Of a stretch of DNA of 64,000 bases, positions 33,649 to 47,590 are shown piece by piece. Source of the stretch: Selaginella tamariscina (Eukaryota; Streptophyta; Lycopodiopsida; Selaginellales; Selaginellaceae). A program made the position numbers and the translations under genes. Numbering within the stretch: the stretch's first letter is position 1; the number at the start of each line of letters is the position of its first letter. Location: assembly GCA_003024785.1 (NCBI GenBank), contig PUQB01000822.1, forward strand, positions 1-64,000, in the 5' to 3' direction. The notes under the pieces were generated by a model that was given only the letters and a program-made list of their open reading frames with translations, ran no database searches and was not told where the DNA came from.

Positions 33649-35200
33649 GGACTTTGCAAGTAAGTTAAAAGTGATATTATAATTTAATATATAATAATAT
33701 GATATAATATAATATATATACATATCAATATATAAGTCTTGAATGTTGCCTTAGCCTTCGTTGGTTGGGGCACAGCAATGTTACTTTAAAAAAAATTAGA
33801 GTACTGAAAATAAGTAATTACTTTAAATACATTAGTATGGAATAATGTTATATGCCTCCGGTCATGTTGTGTTAATCTCGAGATGGGAGTAATAATTAAG
33901 AATGACAATTGGGGGCATTCGTACTTTATTGTTAAAAGTGAAATTCTTGAATTTACGAAAGATAAATTATGTAAAAGCATTTGCAAAGATCTTTTTATTA
34001 GTTTAAAAATGAAAAGTTGGAGGTTCAACACATTCTCACAAATAAACATATACCTTACATATCATATTTTTTTATACATTAATGTGTCTCTATTTATATA
34101 TTTATATGTGCACATAAATTTAAAAAATGTGTTCACATTAATATATGTATAATATGTATATGCATTTGTATTTATTATATATTTCTACAAAATTTTGCTT
34201 GCTTTAAATATATTTATAAATGTCACACAAACAATAACAAAAATAGTATAAACCTATATATATACAAAAAAAAATGCTCTCTTTCACACACACCAAATAC
34301 ATAATGTTTTATCTCTCACACATAAAAATGCTTGCAAACACAGTCTTCTTTCTTTATTACACACACATCAAAACTAAATGCATATAGACACATAATCTTT
34401 CTATTTAATCACATGTAAACAAACACAAACACATGTAGACATGCAATTTTCTCTCTCTAATCATATAAAAAACACAAACGCATGATCACACACAATTTTA
34501 ATCTCTCACACACACAAACACAAATGCACATGAAAACACACAATCTTCACTCTTTATATAATCACATACACATATAGACACAAAAATGTATATTCACACA
34601 TGCAAACACAACTTGCTCTCTATGTAATTACACACACGTACAAACATAAATACATATTCATCATTTAATATTAACACAATCTTAATATTTATGTTAACTT
34701 TCATTTTAAATTTGCCTTTATATATAAATTAGTGTGTTGGCATGTTTCAAGATTTTAATCATAAATGAGAATATGTATGATATTGAGACGATAATATAGA
34801 AGTGACAGTGGATGAAGATGTTAAAACTGAAGTTTTTATATGACTTTATTATAATTACTTAATCAAAAATATAATTTATAAAAACCAATGCATAATCATG
34901 TGAAACCTTCGAGTTTTTTCTATCATCTCTTAGAATATATTCAAAAATAACAAAATGAAAATGAACACTAACAAACAATTAAAAATAAATAAATATCAAT
35001 AAATTTTAAAGAAATGCAAAAAATGTAATTAAAAGAAAAAAGAATCGAGAAAGCTCTTGACAAAGATAAAGTGTATTCTTTACATTTTTGAATATATGTC
35101 TTTAATAGGTTTTGGATAAACAAGTTGAAAAAAATGTAACTAATTAAAAAAGAATGATTAAATATGGTTGTCACAGAGGTATATATACATATAAATATTA
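33649..35200. other. AT-rich paralogous spacer F2 (right part), no gene seen
   Basis: It continues the F1 alignment exactly where element 4 interrupts it (gactttgcaagtaagt). It contains dispersed cacaca-rich patches at 34.28-34.65 kb. Confidence 0.7.
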
Positions 35201-35219
35201 TTTAATCCAACTACCCTCT

Positions 35220-36345
35220 AATGTCAAATAGGTTTAGGATTTAGGATAACGGTTGTGGGTTTAATTATTCAATAATAATTTATTATTTACTTAATTATTA
35301 TCCTTAACTTAATAAATATTTGTTAACGTATATGTCGGACTCTTAACTTAATTATTATCTTTAATTTAGTGTGTTTATTTTTAATTGAAACCCTTAACAT
35401 AAATGTTATTTATTTATCCCTGAGTAACTCAATTGTTATTCTTAATTTAGTGAATTTATTTAAAAAAATTATACATGAACTTAATTATTTAATTAATTTT
35501 AATGTAATTATTATTCTTAATATAATGAATTTATACTTAATCTCTTAAATTTGTAATCACAATTTATTCCTAAGTTAAACAATTGTTATCTTTAACTTGG
35601 ACTTTCGGTTGAATTATTATTCTTAACCTAATTTTTAACTTAATTATTATTTTTACTTTAATGAATTTATTTTTAAATTGAATTTTAATCCACATCAGGC
35701 CATTTGACGTAGTCTTCGTTACTTGCCATTAGGGAAACTGCCGCAATAAGAAAAGAAAACACAAGTTGATAACCCATACTCCTAACACAGATGCCAAGTT
35801 CTCGCCGATCCAAAAATAATTAAATACTAACATAGAGAAGTGTGTTTGAGTGAGCGAGTAGAAAGAGACACTCCGTGTATGGAATATATAAACCTTTCCA
35901 AGCTTGTCTTGGGATAACTTAGAGTCACTGCATATCCCAACGTGAGAACAGCAACACCATCAATAAAGAAATCCACTTGAGAAGGAATGATCCCATATAT
36001 GGTTATGCATATAAACAAGCATAGTTTATTGAATGTCACAATATACATTTAATATTAACTATATTAATAAGATACGAGTGTTTTTTTTTATAGAGAGAGA
36101 ACTTCAAATATATAGATATAGAACCTTGAGAGAGAAGAGAGACGCACAAACACTTGTGCATGTATGCATACATATCGACGGAACAAGTGTGTGCGTCTGC
36201 GTGTGCGGGCGCGCGTGCGTGAGTGTAATATATACCAGCAAGCACATAGCTTAAGGATGGAAAACATTAAGTCCATAAATGATCAGAAACTTGTAGCACG
36301 CAAACGAGGTGTGTAGAAAGCAAGCAGGTCAACAACCGAAAAACA
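35220..36345 (-). pseudogene. P5B ATPase 3'-exon fragment, copy B'
   Basis: On the minus strand, 36345-36234 matches the VVDLL...[10 protein letters not shown] exon. About 35980-35887 is an open version of the next exon (SQVDFFIDGVAVLTLGYAV...). About 35815-35700 matches the RPTSS...[10 protein letters not shown] exon with an altered start. The degenerate repeat field of the following intron lies at 35690-35220. The copy is more diverged from B than A is from B, and stops at the repeat field, so the last two exons are missing. Confidence 0.8.
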
Positions 36346-36799
36346 AAAGATTAACATATATCTAATATCTTATTATACAGTGTGTGGTGTGTGTATTTGA
36401 CATGTGGTATATATATGTAATCGATCTATTATTAAAATGAAGTCGAGAGAAAGGGGAAGGAGCAGCCGGAAAATAAATAATTCAATATTTATAAATATAA
36501 CTTAAAAAGTCATGTAGAGCTTTCACTGGGATCGTAGTATCTTTCCAACTCATATACATGTTTCCATGTGTTTGTAACCACGGACATAAACACTATATAA
36601 TATTATCATATAAAAGGTGTAATTATTATATCCAATAGTGTGTTGTCACATAAAGTATGTATATAAAAGCCACAATTATATATAATATGTTACGGTACAT
36701 TTGATATACTCATAACAAAATATATAACATACACTGCAGATTACCATATATGAGAGAGTAATTTTTTTGTATTGTATATTGCGTGTGTGCGTGTGTTTG

Positions 36800-36800
<1 letters not shown>

Positions 36801-36862
<62 letters not shown>
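36801..36862. repeat. Composite (TC)n(AC)n microsatellite
   Basis: (TC) runs from about 36801 to 36840 and (CA) to 36862. This is the counterpart of 15774-15830 in reverse complement, with a longer TC part. Confidence 0.95.
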
Positions 36863-37059
36863 ATTCATCTATAAACGAAATCTATGTATGTTTATCGAGC
36901 ATATATGCATGAATAAGGTGAACATCAGAGTATTCGCATGTCTTGCCATGCACGTATAGTAGAGCATATTGTTCTATTGTTTATCTGCACTTAACAACAA
37001 AATAATTTTTAGCTTATTTTAGAAAATATTTTAAATATATTCGTGATTTTTTATAAGAA

Positions 37060-38100
37060 GTATTTTCTGAAAGGATTTAAGACATTGACAAAATCAAGAT
37101 GCATAGAAAAAATCATTAAAGTCCCAACTACTTCTAAAATAATTTAAAAGGTGAAAAATGTAGCCCTTGTTAAAAAAAACCAAGAATATCTATTTTTTAT
37201 AATATTCCAAATGTTAAACAAATATAAAATGTTGGCCCAAACTTGATTTCAATATTACTTTTTGAAACAATGAAAATTATGTAATTTTTTGTTCACGATG
37301 TTTAATAAATTTTAAATTTTATTCACAATTAATAAAAAGGGATTATAAAAATACGATGATATATCATTTGTTAGGATGATTTTAATTCTACATGTATAAA
37401 ACAATATAAAAGTGAAGCATTAAATATCAAAGTTTTAGGCATGAATGGCTTAATAGAAGTTAGTACAATAATATTTAATATATATATCCTTTTAAAGTAA
37501 GTTTTGGTTAGGCAAGATGCTCTTAATCCTTTGTTATTATTATTTAAATGAGCTTAAAGAAGCTTTAAAGTTGGAAAAGAGATTGATTATGTTCTTTATG
37601 ATATGTAATTTTTTAAATAATTTTAACTTATAATTTTATAATTGTTTTTGTTGTTAATTATCCTATCGAATATAATTTATTTAAAATGTCAAATGAAAGC
37701 AAGTCTAATTGTAGGCATTATAATTAGAAAATGGTTGAGACTGGCCTTTTGGAAATATTTTAACATTTTAGTAAATTTTATGGAATTAAAGAAAAAAAAA
37801 ACAAAAAAACCAAGAATATAAACAATTAGAAATACAATTTAAGTCTTACATGAAAAAAAATATATTGACATTTGTGAAAAGTCATGCATGTTTGGACTCA
37901 CTTATTATTTTAGGTATGTGTTTTTTTTTAATCTAATGAAGCATATGCTTTTTTTAAAATGTTTTTTCATTTAGCAAATTTGATTTATTGTCCTAAACTA
38001 TGATTTTTTATAATGCAAATTCAAGTTTTAATTAATGTAAAAAGTAAATGAGAAATTTTTTATTACCATCGTAACCCCCAAGAAGGAATAAGAAACTGAA
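37060..38100. other. AT-rich spacer, no gene seen
   Basis: Reverse complement of 18.6-19.57 kb. No coding signal. Confidence 0.7.
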
Positions 38101-38149
38101 AACGATATGATTTAATGATTATAAATACATCATATAAATATTAAAACCT

Positions 38150-40382
38150 GATGTAGTTTAGACTGGGTGAGTCAATGCCATGCTTGTTGAACTGCTCATT
38201 TGCTACATGTCATTAAGCTGGTAAGAAAACTATATCAAAGAAGTAATAGTAAGGTAATAGTAAAACCAATCCTGCATAAGATCCTAGTAAATTATACATT
38301 TAGTAATTTTGTGTATTTAGATATACATATATGTATTCAATTTATATACACACATATGTATTCATCATTTTATAGAGAAACTTGTGGTAACCTTGACATA
38401 TATATATGAGAGAGAGAACCTTATCATATAACAAAATCTATGTGTAACACCTGATACACACATACACACGCACACCCAAAGCGTGTATGTTATAAACTGG
38501 AAATACATAATAAAAAAACAGCACTGTGGATTCTTAGTTATGGCTTGCCTCATGTGAATAATATATAAAAATAAAATATCTACATATTAATTAGTTTACC
38601 AAATTTGACTCCATATATGTAGAGTTACTAGTAAACAATTATTAATTAATAGTCCCTGAGTTTATCTTAAATTGGACCTTAGTGAATTATTTTTAATCTA
38701 AAATTATTATTATTAAGTTTACACATATATAGCCTTTAACTTAGTTGTTAGTCTTTACAATTTTTTTTTCTTCCTAATTATTATTTCTTAAGTTAAATTT
38801 TTAAATTAATTATTATTCTTAATATATAAGTTTATCTTTAATTTTTATGCATGAGATTAATTATTTAATGACACTTAATGCAATTGTTATTCTTAACCTG
38901 TAAATTTATTACTAAGATATAATAACTATTTAATAACCCTTAATTCTATTATTATCCTTAACCTCATGCAATGAGTTTGGCCTTAAACTTAATAATTATA
39001 CTTAACTTAGTTAAATTTACTAATAAACACTTGTGGTATGCATAATTATGGACGACTCATGCTTAATTTAATGACCCCACAATGTCACGTGGGTTTGGAA
39101 TTTAAGACAATCATCGGTTGGATTTAATTATTTAATAATATATTTATTTAATTATTATCTTTAATTTAATAAGTTTATCTTAAGTTAAATCTTTTTAATA
39201 CTATTGTTAATGTTAAGTTAGACCCTTAAGTCAATTATTATTCTCACCTAATCTAAACCTTTAACATAAATGTTATTATTTTATCCCTAAGTTAGACTTA
39301 ATAAGTTTATCTTTAAATACTATACATGGGTTTAACTATTTATGTTATTATTATCTTTATTATTATCACACGCACACGCACACACGCAATATACAATACA
39401 AACAAACATTACTCTCTCATATTTGATAATCTGCAGTATATGTTATATATTTTGTTATGAGTATATCAAATGTACCGTATATAATTTATAATCATCCTTA
39501 ATCCATTTGTTATCTTTAACATGGTAAATTATTATCTTTAACATGACTCTTAATTAAATTATTATTTTTAACTTAATTTTTAAATTAATTATTATTTCTA
39601 ATCGAGTGAATTTATTTTAAATTGGATTCTAACCCATAATTTAGTAAGATTGAATTTGAAATAATTATTAAATAAAATTTAAGAAATTATCAAATGCAAT
39701 TTAGTATTACACACACAAATAAATTTATTATATATAAAATACTTACACTGCAGGCCATTTGACGTAGTCTTCTTTACTTGCCATCAGGGAAACTGCCCCA
39801 ACAAGTTGATAACCCATACTCCTAACAGAAGATGCTCTCTGGTCCCAGCAAACTTGAAGTTGGCCGATCCTAAAAATAATTAAATACTAACATGGATTGT
39901 GTGTGTGTTTGAGAGAGAGAGAGAGACTCCGTGTATGTGTGTGTGTTTGAAATATATAAACCTTTCTTGGGGATAACTTAGAGTCATTGTATATCCCAAC
40001 GTGAGGACAGCAACACCATCAATAAAAAAAAATCCACTTAACAAGGAATAATTCCATATATGGTTGTGCATATAAACACGCATAGTTTATTGAATGTCAT
40101 GTTATACATATATGTAATATTAACTATATTAATAAGATACTAGTGTCTTTTATAGACAATATATAGGTATAGAACCTTGAGATAGAGAAACACACACAAA
40201 CACTTGTGCATGTATGTATACGTATATACGGAACAAGTGTGTGCGTCTGCGTGTGCGGGCGCGCGTAATATATACCAGCAAGCACATAGCTTAAGGATGG
40301 AAAACATAAGTCCATAAATGATCAGAAACTTCTAGCACGCAAACGAGGTTGTAGAGCAGCAAGCAGGTCAACGACCAATTTA
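38150..40382 (-). pseudogene. P5B ATPase 3'-exon fragment, copy B
   Basis: Minus-strand mirror of copy A. Blocks lie at 40382-40275 (frameshifted VVDLL exon), about 40045-39965 (FFFIDGVAVLTLGYTMTL), about 39870-39755 (RPTSSLLGP), about 38555-38510 (NWESTVLF remnant) and about 38290-38155 (SYAGLVL..). It shares the deletion in the first block with copy A, so that lesion predates the inverted duplication. A 113-bp inverted insert (39367-39479) lies in its long intron. Confidence 0.85.
39367..39479. repeat. Inverted, displaced copy of 40.78-40.90 kb
   Basis: The stretch cacgcacacacgcaatatac...gagtatatcaaatgtaccgta appears here on the plus strand, while in arm B it belongs at 40.78-40.90 kb on the opposite strand. 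Arm A at the matching place (about 17.21-17.30 kb) has ordinary repeat-field sequence instead. Confidence 0.85.
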
Positions 40383-40423
40383 ACTGGAAAACAAAAAGAT
40401 TAACATATATCTAATATCTTATT

Positions 40424-40427
<4 letters not shown>

Positions 40428-40463
<36 letters not shown>
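40428..40463. repeat. (TG)n microsatellite
   Basis: About 18 TG units. Arm A has a shorter, interrupted CA run at the mirrored position (16329-16350). Confidence 0.95.
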
Positions 40464-40464
<1 letters not shown>

Positions 40465-41394
40465 CATGTGTGTATATGTATGTAATCGATCTATTATAAA
40501 AATGAAGTCAGAGAGAAAGGGGGAAGGGAGCAGCTGGAAAATAAATAATTCAATATTTATAAATAAAACTTTTAAAAGTCATGTAGAGCTTTCACTGGGA
40601 TCGTAGTATCTTTCCAACTCGTATACATGTGTCCCTGTGTTTGTAACTACGGACATAAACACTATCTATCTATCTATCTATCTATATATATATAAATGGT
40701 GTAAATTATGTATCCCCAATAGTGTGTTGTGTTTTGTTACATAAAGTATGTATATAAAAGCCATGATTTATATAATATGGTGTTACGGTACATTTGATAT
40801 ACTCATAACAAAATATATAACATATACTGCAGATTATCAAATATGAGAGAGTAATGTTTTGTTTGTATTGTATATTGCGTGTGTGCATGTGTGCGTGTGC
40901 GCGTGTGTTTTTTTTGGGGGGACACCTCTCTCTCTCTCTCTCACACACACACAACACAATTCATCTATATAACGAATATCTATGTATGTTTATTCGAGCA
41001 TATATGCATGAATAAGGTGAACATCAGAGTATTCGCATGTCTTGCCATGCACGTATAGTAGAGCATATTGTTCTATTGTTTTATCTGCACTTAACAACAA
41101 AATAATTTTTAGCTCATTTTAGAAAATATTTTAAATATATTCGTGATTGTTATTAAATAAATGTGATTCACTTGTGATTTATTAATAATGGATCACATAC
41201 GTTTATATAAGAAAATTATAATTTTATATATAAAAGCAAAAATGAAATATATACATTCAAAAGTAAATTATATATATGTGTGTATTTAACATATCAGGCT
41301 AGTCAACAAGGACTGTTAAAATCGTTGCATTGGTTCTGGGAAGTGGAAAGCAACTTACGATAGGAAAGTTTAATTATATTAATTACATTTTCAT

Positions 41395-44300
41395 TCAAGC
41401 CATGGAATTCTCCAGATTGATTGCCTCTTTTAACTCACTCACCACAGTGCTCATGTTAGGTCTGTCTACAGAATTATACTCCGTGCACGAGACAGCCACC
41501 TCCAGCATCTTCCAAGCTGCTTGGTCATTATAACTAGTGATTGTTGAATCAACCACAGCCGTCAGATTGCCTTTGTCAAGCTCCCTTCTGACCTGATGCC
41601 ACAAAGCCAACGCTATAAGTTCCAAAGACGTCATTCTAGGGCAACGCTTACCCATTGAACTAGGCTAACTTCATCATCTGGAAGTGTCTGGTCTATAGGT
41701 TCACGTCCGGTTACCAACTCAAGCAGGACGACTCCAAAGCTGAAGACATCAGACTTCTCCGTTAGCCTGTTGGTGACGTGGTACCTTACACACACAAAAC
41801 AAACATGAACAGCAGTAACAAATGGAGTTGCTTCTATCGCTTACTCTGGATCGAGATATCCCAGCGTTCCTTTAACTATTGTGGAGATATGAGTACCTCT
41901 GTCCTTGTGGTAGAGTTTAGAAATACCAAAGTCTGCAATCTTGGCCACCTTTGTGGAACTCAAAAGTATGTTTGTACTCTTGATATCTCTGTGGATGATT
42001 CCAAGCTTGCATCCAGTGTGTAGGTAATCCAACCTTCACCGGGACATGCAAAACTTTCAGAACCACAAACCGTGTATATTTCCAAATACCTTGAGCCGCC
42101 TCCAAGCCAATACCAAGCCTCCGTTTCCAGTTGAGATGCGTACGTCGATTACCTGTGCCAGAAACTTGTAACTTAGAGAGCTAAAACCGGTTTATGTTAC
42201 CACGCAGGTGATCCTTGAGACTCCCATTTGGTAAGAACTCATAGACAGGATAAGTTTGGACTGGTGAGAGCAAAATCCCACAAAATCCACCAAGTTTTTG
42301 TGGTGGACAAGAGAGAGTATATCAATCTGCAAGAGTTCTATTCAGTCTAACAAATGCATGGAGGTGAGAGACGTACCTCAGTGTTGAATTGAAGGAGACC
42401 TTGAGGAGACTTATCTGAGTGTACTTTCACAGCAACCTCTTGTCCGCTGGGGAGACAGCCACGGTACACCGGACCGAAACTGCCTTCCCCGACCTTGGTT
42501 TGAAGGAGTTTGTTGCCTCTACAATCTCTTATACGTGAACCTCTTGGCCTTGGCATTGTAGTGGAACTGCGGCCTCTGAAGCTTCTTTGGAGGCGGTTTC
42601 TTCTTCTTTCTGAGGAAGACAACACAGCAACTAGAATTACAAGAGCTACTGCACAAGCTACTGTGACTCCGACAATGACAGCTGTGGAGCTCTTTCTCTT
42701 TGAAGGCAAGTAGGGAAGGAACACGTTGAAGCTGGATTTCCAGAGACGCTGTAAGATTCTTCACGTCAGTATGCATTCCAAAGAACGACCGGCTTACTTG
42801 AGAGAAGTCCTGGTTTCTGTGTAAGGCAGATCTCTGTGAGATTGTTGTTCTGCAAGTTCCTTCAAGACCAAGACAGTTCAACATGTTTTTCCAATGGAAA
42901 GAGATGAACTTACAGAACAGTCAGGTTGTGGAGCGAGCTGAAGTCTGGTATGGAGCCTCGAAAGCTGTTGTTGTCGAGGTATCTGAGAAGAACACCATAT
43001 GTTTATCGTCTGAAACTCTGTGCATGCAAGCTGTGCTTACATCTCTTGGAGATGCACTAGCTGAGTGATGCTCTGAGGAATGAAACCTTGTAAGTTCCGA
43101 TTCGAAAGTTTGAGCCCGATGATCCTGGCAGAGCTCTTGCTGCAGATTATCCAGTCCCACGAGTAGTCGTCTGGGAAGCAAGGATCACCTGACCATCCAG
43201 ACAAGTTGAAGTAGGACTTGATATTCTCGATTGCACTAACTGCAAACAAAGCGACTGTAAAGCTCAGCTCCATGAGAGTGTACGTAAGTTACCATCGTCA
43301 CCGTCAGTTCCAGGGTGGAGTGGAGCGATAGAGCGGAAGATTTCAGCTGCATTCAGGATGACTCCTGGAGAAGTTGATGAATTAAAGGTGAACTTGTCGT
43401 GGGAGTGAGAGCCTCGGAGCATCAGAAAAGTACTCGGTTGAAGTTAACGGCACCTTTCCCATGTCAAAGCTCAATGTTAGAAAGGAAACGGAAGACAAGT
43501 TGTTGATCTCTCCAATAGAGAATCTCCTTGTCTTGTTGAGCTTTGCAAGCTCGGCAAAGTAGAAGGCGTAGGAGTACAAGGAGCTTTCGTCTAGAGTGTG
43601 TTCGGGAACTCAAAGAGAATGGTCGAGTTTGAAACTATAGCTGTACTCATGACTGCCGAGGGTGGCTTGTTCGAGTTTTCCTACAGAGACCTCTGAAGTT
43701 GTAGAGATGTTGGGATACTCGGACCCTAGATATGTCCCGAAAATCTTATCAGACGCCCATACTCTGTCGTACTCATCCAGAGGATACCTTCAAAACAGAA
43801 GACAAGCAAAGTTCAAGGTCGATAACTTCCTCTATTAGTGGGAAGAACCTGATATGTCTTTTGAAGGCGCAGCCAAGTTTAATCTTCTGTAAACCTGAAA
43901 CGCTTGGTTTTGCTCCAGACCATACATATCGTCAGCTAGTTTCCTCAGTTCCAGCGTAGAGATGAATGGGACATCTACTGAAGAGATGGAGTTTGATGCC
44001 ACGCAGACGCTCAATGTGTTCCCCGAGCTTGGAGCTTTGACGATGAAATCGTAGTCCATTGTAAGCATTTGCTGTGTAGAAATAGTTAGCACCAACTATA
44101 ACATCTACAAAGACGGAATTCTCCGTTCTCAAACGTCTGTCATAGTTGCCGTAGGCGAAACCGGGTCTTAAGATATAAGTTCCACCGGATTCCACTGGCA
44201 GAGCGTAGCAGTGCTTCCCTGGACTTGTCTGGGAAGTAGCGTAGAGTCTGGTACTGCTTGGTAGTTTCCCAGGTTCTCACTGGAAATCAGAGCACTCACA

Positions 44301-44544
44301 CCTGTGGTGATGTACTTGTTATCTGGTATCCAGTGTATGCCTGTATTGGATCCGTGAATTCTTTATCACCTCCGCAGTCTAGGCTCAAGAAGCCTGTACA
44401 TGTATGGAGTACACAAGATGGTCTGCTGTACATCTTCAAAGTCTTACCTGGTTGCGCGGAAACATTCTTCAAGAAAACATTCATCGCGAAGAAGACAAGG
44501 ATCCATATTGCGATACCACAGCGCAAACAGCACCATGAATCCAT
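41395..44544 (-). pseudogene. Malectin-like/LRR receptor kinase, copy B (frame-broken)
   Basis: Mirror of the 12201-15350 gene. The signal peptide starts at 44544. Malectin-like exons run to about 43300 and the LRR part about 43255-42750 (NIKSYFNLSGWSGDPCFP; LKLSNRNLQGFIP). The TM is at about 42680-42610. The kinase includes VGEGSFGPVYRG with AVKV (about 42500-42415), [13 protein letters not shown] (about 41990), [10 protein letters not shown] (about 41930) and GTLGYLDPE (about 41845). HRD and DFG are present, so the fold would be an active-type RD kinase. The last open segment ends in LENSMA with a stop at 41397-41395. The catalytic loop is better preserved than in copy A, but the malectin part has a shift near 44209 (ggg for gg) and others follow. 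It reads outward from the P5B gene side, convergent with copy A. Confidence 0.88.
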
Positions 44545-44699
44545 TGATCACAAAGCTTGAGCAAGTACAAACTCCAGTAGCCCGCAATGCATGTTTGACT
44601 TTTTGAAGGGACGGGGAAGACACAGTCGGCGACCATTTCGGATTCAGACGCGACCATTTCCATGATCATGGACCCACAATAAAATATTATAACGACATT

Positions 44700-47590
44700 T
44701 CAATCTGGCGTCTCACGTCCTGGACTACTATGAAAGGTTGTTTGAATGTTTTGACTTTCAAATGCAACTTTAATTTTTAGTTATATATAAACAGTTAAAA
44801 CGTAAATATAAATTTACCAAATTATTACAACTAACATTTTGTCGTCTTGGCTGACAGAAGTTGAAAGAACTATTCTGCCTTAATAATATTATTTGACGTG
44901 CATCAGTGTAAAACAAGCCACCTTATCCAATGTTGACTATTGCATATCCATCTTCACTGCAAAAAATAAAAAATAAAAAACTCTCTAAATTGTAAATGTA
45001 CTCTGCTTGGTCATTACATATATATATATACTTTTCATTATAATTTATAAACCATCTTAACTTTGCGTCAACTTCCATTATAAACTATGGAACCACCCTT
45101 TTCCAGTCACAATTACATTAATGTGAAATATATAAAATAAATAAATAGGAAAAACAAGAAATTCCCCATATTTACTGGCCACAGGAGTTTCCCCCTCACT
45201 AGGTTCACAACAATTCAAAAAATGTGATTTTTGATTATATAAAGTCACATGAATCGTAGCAAGAGAAGGTCACACGTTAGTAAAATTGAGTTTTTTAAAA
45301 AGTTGTATAATGATTATTGTAGTAATTTATTATGTGACTTTTTCAATTTTCTTTTCTTTGTAATGTTTTACATAATTGTTTATCTGCTTTTTGAATAGAG
45401 TTTAATTATATCTTTTTATAAACTAAATTGCAATTAAAATCACATATAAGATCATAAAAAATCAAAATGCAACCATTTACATGTTGTCATGTTATCTTTT
45501 TTCATGATTTTGTACATGACTTTTTATGGAGTATTTAATGTGATCTTTTTACATAAATTTTATATATTTTATGTAATGTATTTTATATGACTTTTGTATA
45601 TATTTATGTTTAATTTTATTACTAATATGAGTTGATATATAATATATTTAAATGTGATTTTTTATATAACATTTTGTATTTTGAATTTATTTTTTTTTTT
45701 TTTCTTTGTATTTTGGTATGTTTAATGTTATGATTTTAAACAACATTTATGAAAGTGGTTTTTCATATTTTCAAAATACAAAACCTATTATAAAAATTTG
45801 TATCTTTTCTAAGTATAGTTAATGAGTTTTAAACATTTTTCTCTATAAGACTTTTAATTTTATTTTGCATAAGCCATATTTTTCTAATAACTTAAAAACA
45901 TGTAATAAAGTTTGTTACTTTTTAATTGATATGGAAAATACTTAGTGCCTCACAATTATTTGCGTGATAATAACTTTTTAAATTAAAATTTAATAATTTA
46001 GAGTTTTTCTAAGAAGCATTATTAAAGCAAATTATATTATAGATGTACATTCTTAAAATTAAAAATGATTTCATTTATGCACACTTGATTGTATAAAACA
46101 ACTTCAATACTTATATATATATATATATATAAAGATTATATTTATGTATATTAACACATATATGCATTCTTAGATGTGTATTAACACATATGTACAAATG
46201 CCCATAACTATCCTTCTTAATCATTACTCCCATCCTGAAGACCAACACAACAAGACCAAAGGCCTATAATGTTATTCTATACTAAATATTTAAAACAATT
46301 ACTTATTTTAAGGACTTTAAATTTTTTAAAGTAACATTGTCACACCCTAATTAATGAATACAAAGGTAAAGTCCACAATTATATTAATATGTACATATAT
46401 TTATTATATTTTGAATTTAAATATCACTCTCAACTTACTTGAAAGTCCTTATGAATATGTCAAGTATCTGTATAATGGATATACATAATATATAAAGGTA
46501 GAATATGCATACATAAGAGATGTGATATACATATAGACAATTGTGTGTGTGGAGAAATAGACATGGAGAGAGCCCTTCTTGCTAATCGCTTATTCACGAA
46601 GGCAATTAGTTGTGCTAAAGAGAAGTTATTAAATTTTTATATTTTATTTCACCAATATTCATGAAAAACAAAGAGATATGCAACTTAAGTATGTTGAAAG
46701 TTGCACAGAAAGATATTGAAATAAAATGAAGATTAAGGCCATGAGTAAAACAAACCCTTAGTTATTAGAGTTACAACCACGTGAGTGATTGACCTAAACC
46801 TAAGAAAAAAACATATATAATATAAATAAAATTTGTAAATATAAAAAGATAAATCATATATATATTATATAATATAACATATATACATTAATATTTTATA
46901 AATACAAAATCATAATTAGATTTATACATAATCAATGTATTGTCAAGGTTTTCAAAAAACTTAAATTCCTTCATAATGTTAAATTTATAAATATGTGTTC
47001 ATATATATGTAGTAATATTTTACTAAATTTATTATACCCTCTAGAATATTTCAAATATTTAAAAAAAACCCTAGTATTTTTAAAATATTTAGGATATATA
47101 AAGGTATATTTAAAATATGACAAATATGAAATTAAGATTTTTATTTATCAAATTAAGATTTTTATTTATAAAATCAATATTTTATACTTCATTAACACAA
47201 TATTTAATAAAAACAGTAATATAAGTATTGTCTTGACTACGTTCTTTCACCCAACATGTATAAGAACAATATTGTAACAAGGTAACAATTTTGAGATCAC
47301 TCCAAAAGTCATTATATTGTTATAATTTATGATAATAATTTAACTCGCTTGAGATCACTCCAAAATCATATATATTATTATAATTTATTACAATAGTTTA
47401 ACTCACTTGAAAATTGATAAAGTTATAAGTCTTATTAATACATATGAAGTATACCATTGGAAAAGGACAATATTCATTTATTTACCAATATCCAAGTTGA
47501 AAGAATAAACATTATAGAAAATCAAGAAAAATCATTATACTCGTGTGGTTTGTAATATTATGTCGAAGCTTAAACTTTATTAAATCTTCC
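44700..47590. other. Upstream region of copy B and spacer F3, no gene seen
   Basis: 44.7-45.65 kb mirrors the upstream region of copy A. 46.0-47.55 kb is the reverse complement of spacer F1, including an empty version of the element 4 insertion site near 46450 (cttatgaatatg). A 94-residue open frame at 46993-47277 is low-complexity Tyr/Lys/Ile sequence from AT-rich DNA and is not a gene. Confidence 0.65.

Larger units (their letters stand above)
37060..45650. repeat. Arm B of large inverted repeat
   Basis: It is the reverse complement of 11300-19570. The left end near 37060 is a sharp join: the sequence left of it (35.2-37.05 kb) is a second copy of part of the same block (39.1-41.15 kb). 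The join is in ttcgtgatt|ttttataagaagtatttt. Confidence 0.9.

Noticed and set aside
34270-34650. CRISPR-like regularly spaced cacaca motifs
   Set aside because: The cacaca patches are irregularly spaced, low-complexity and in eukaryotic spacer. There are no conserved direct repeats with unique spacers.
46993-47277. 94-residue hydrophobic frame
   Set aside because: Tyr/Ile/Lys/Asn-rich sequence from AT-rich spacer. Not conserved in the paralogous spacers at 24-25 and 28.7-29.7 kb.
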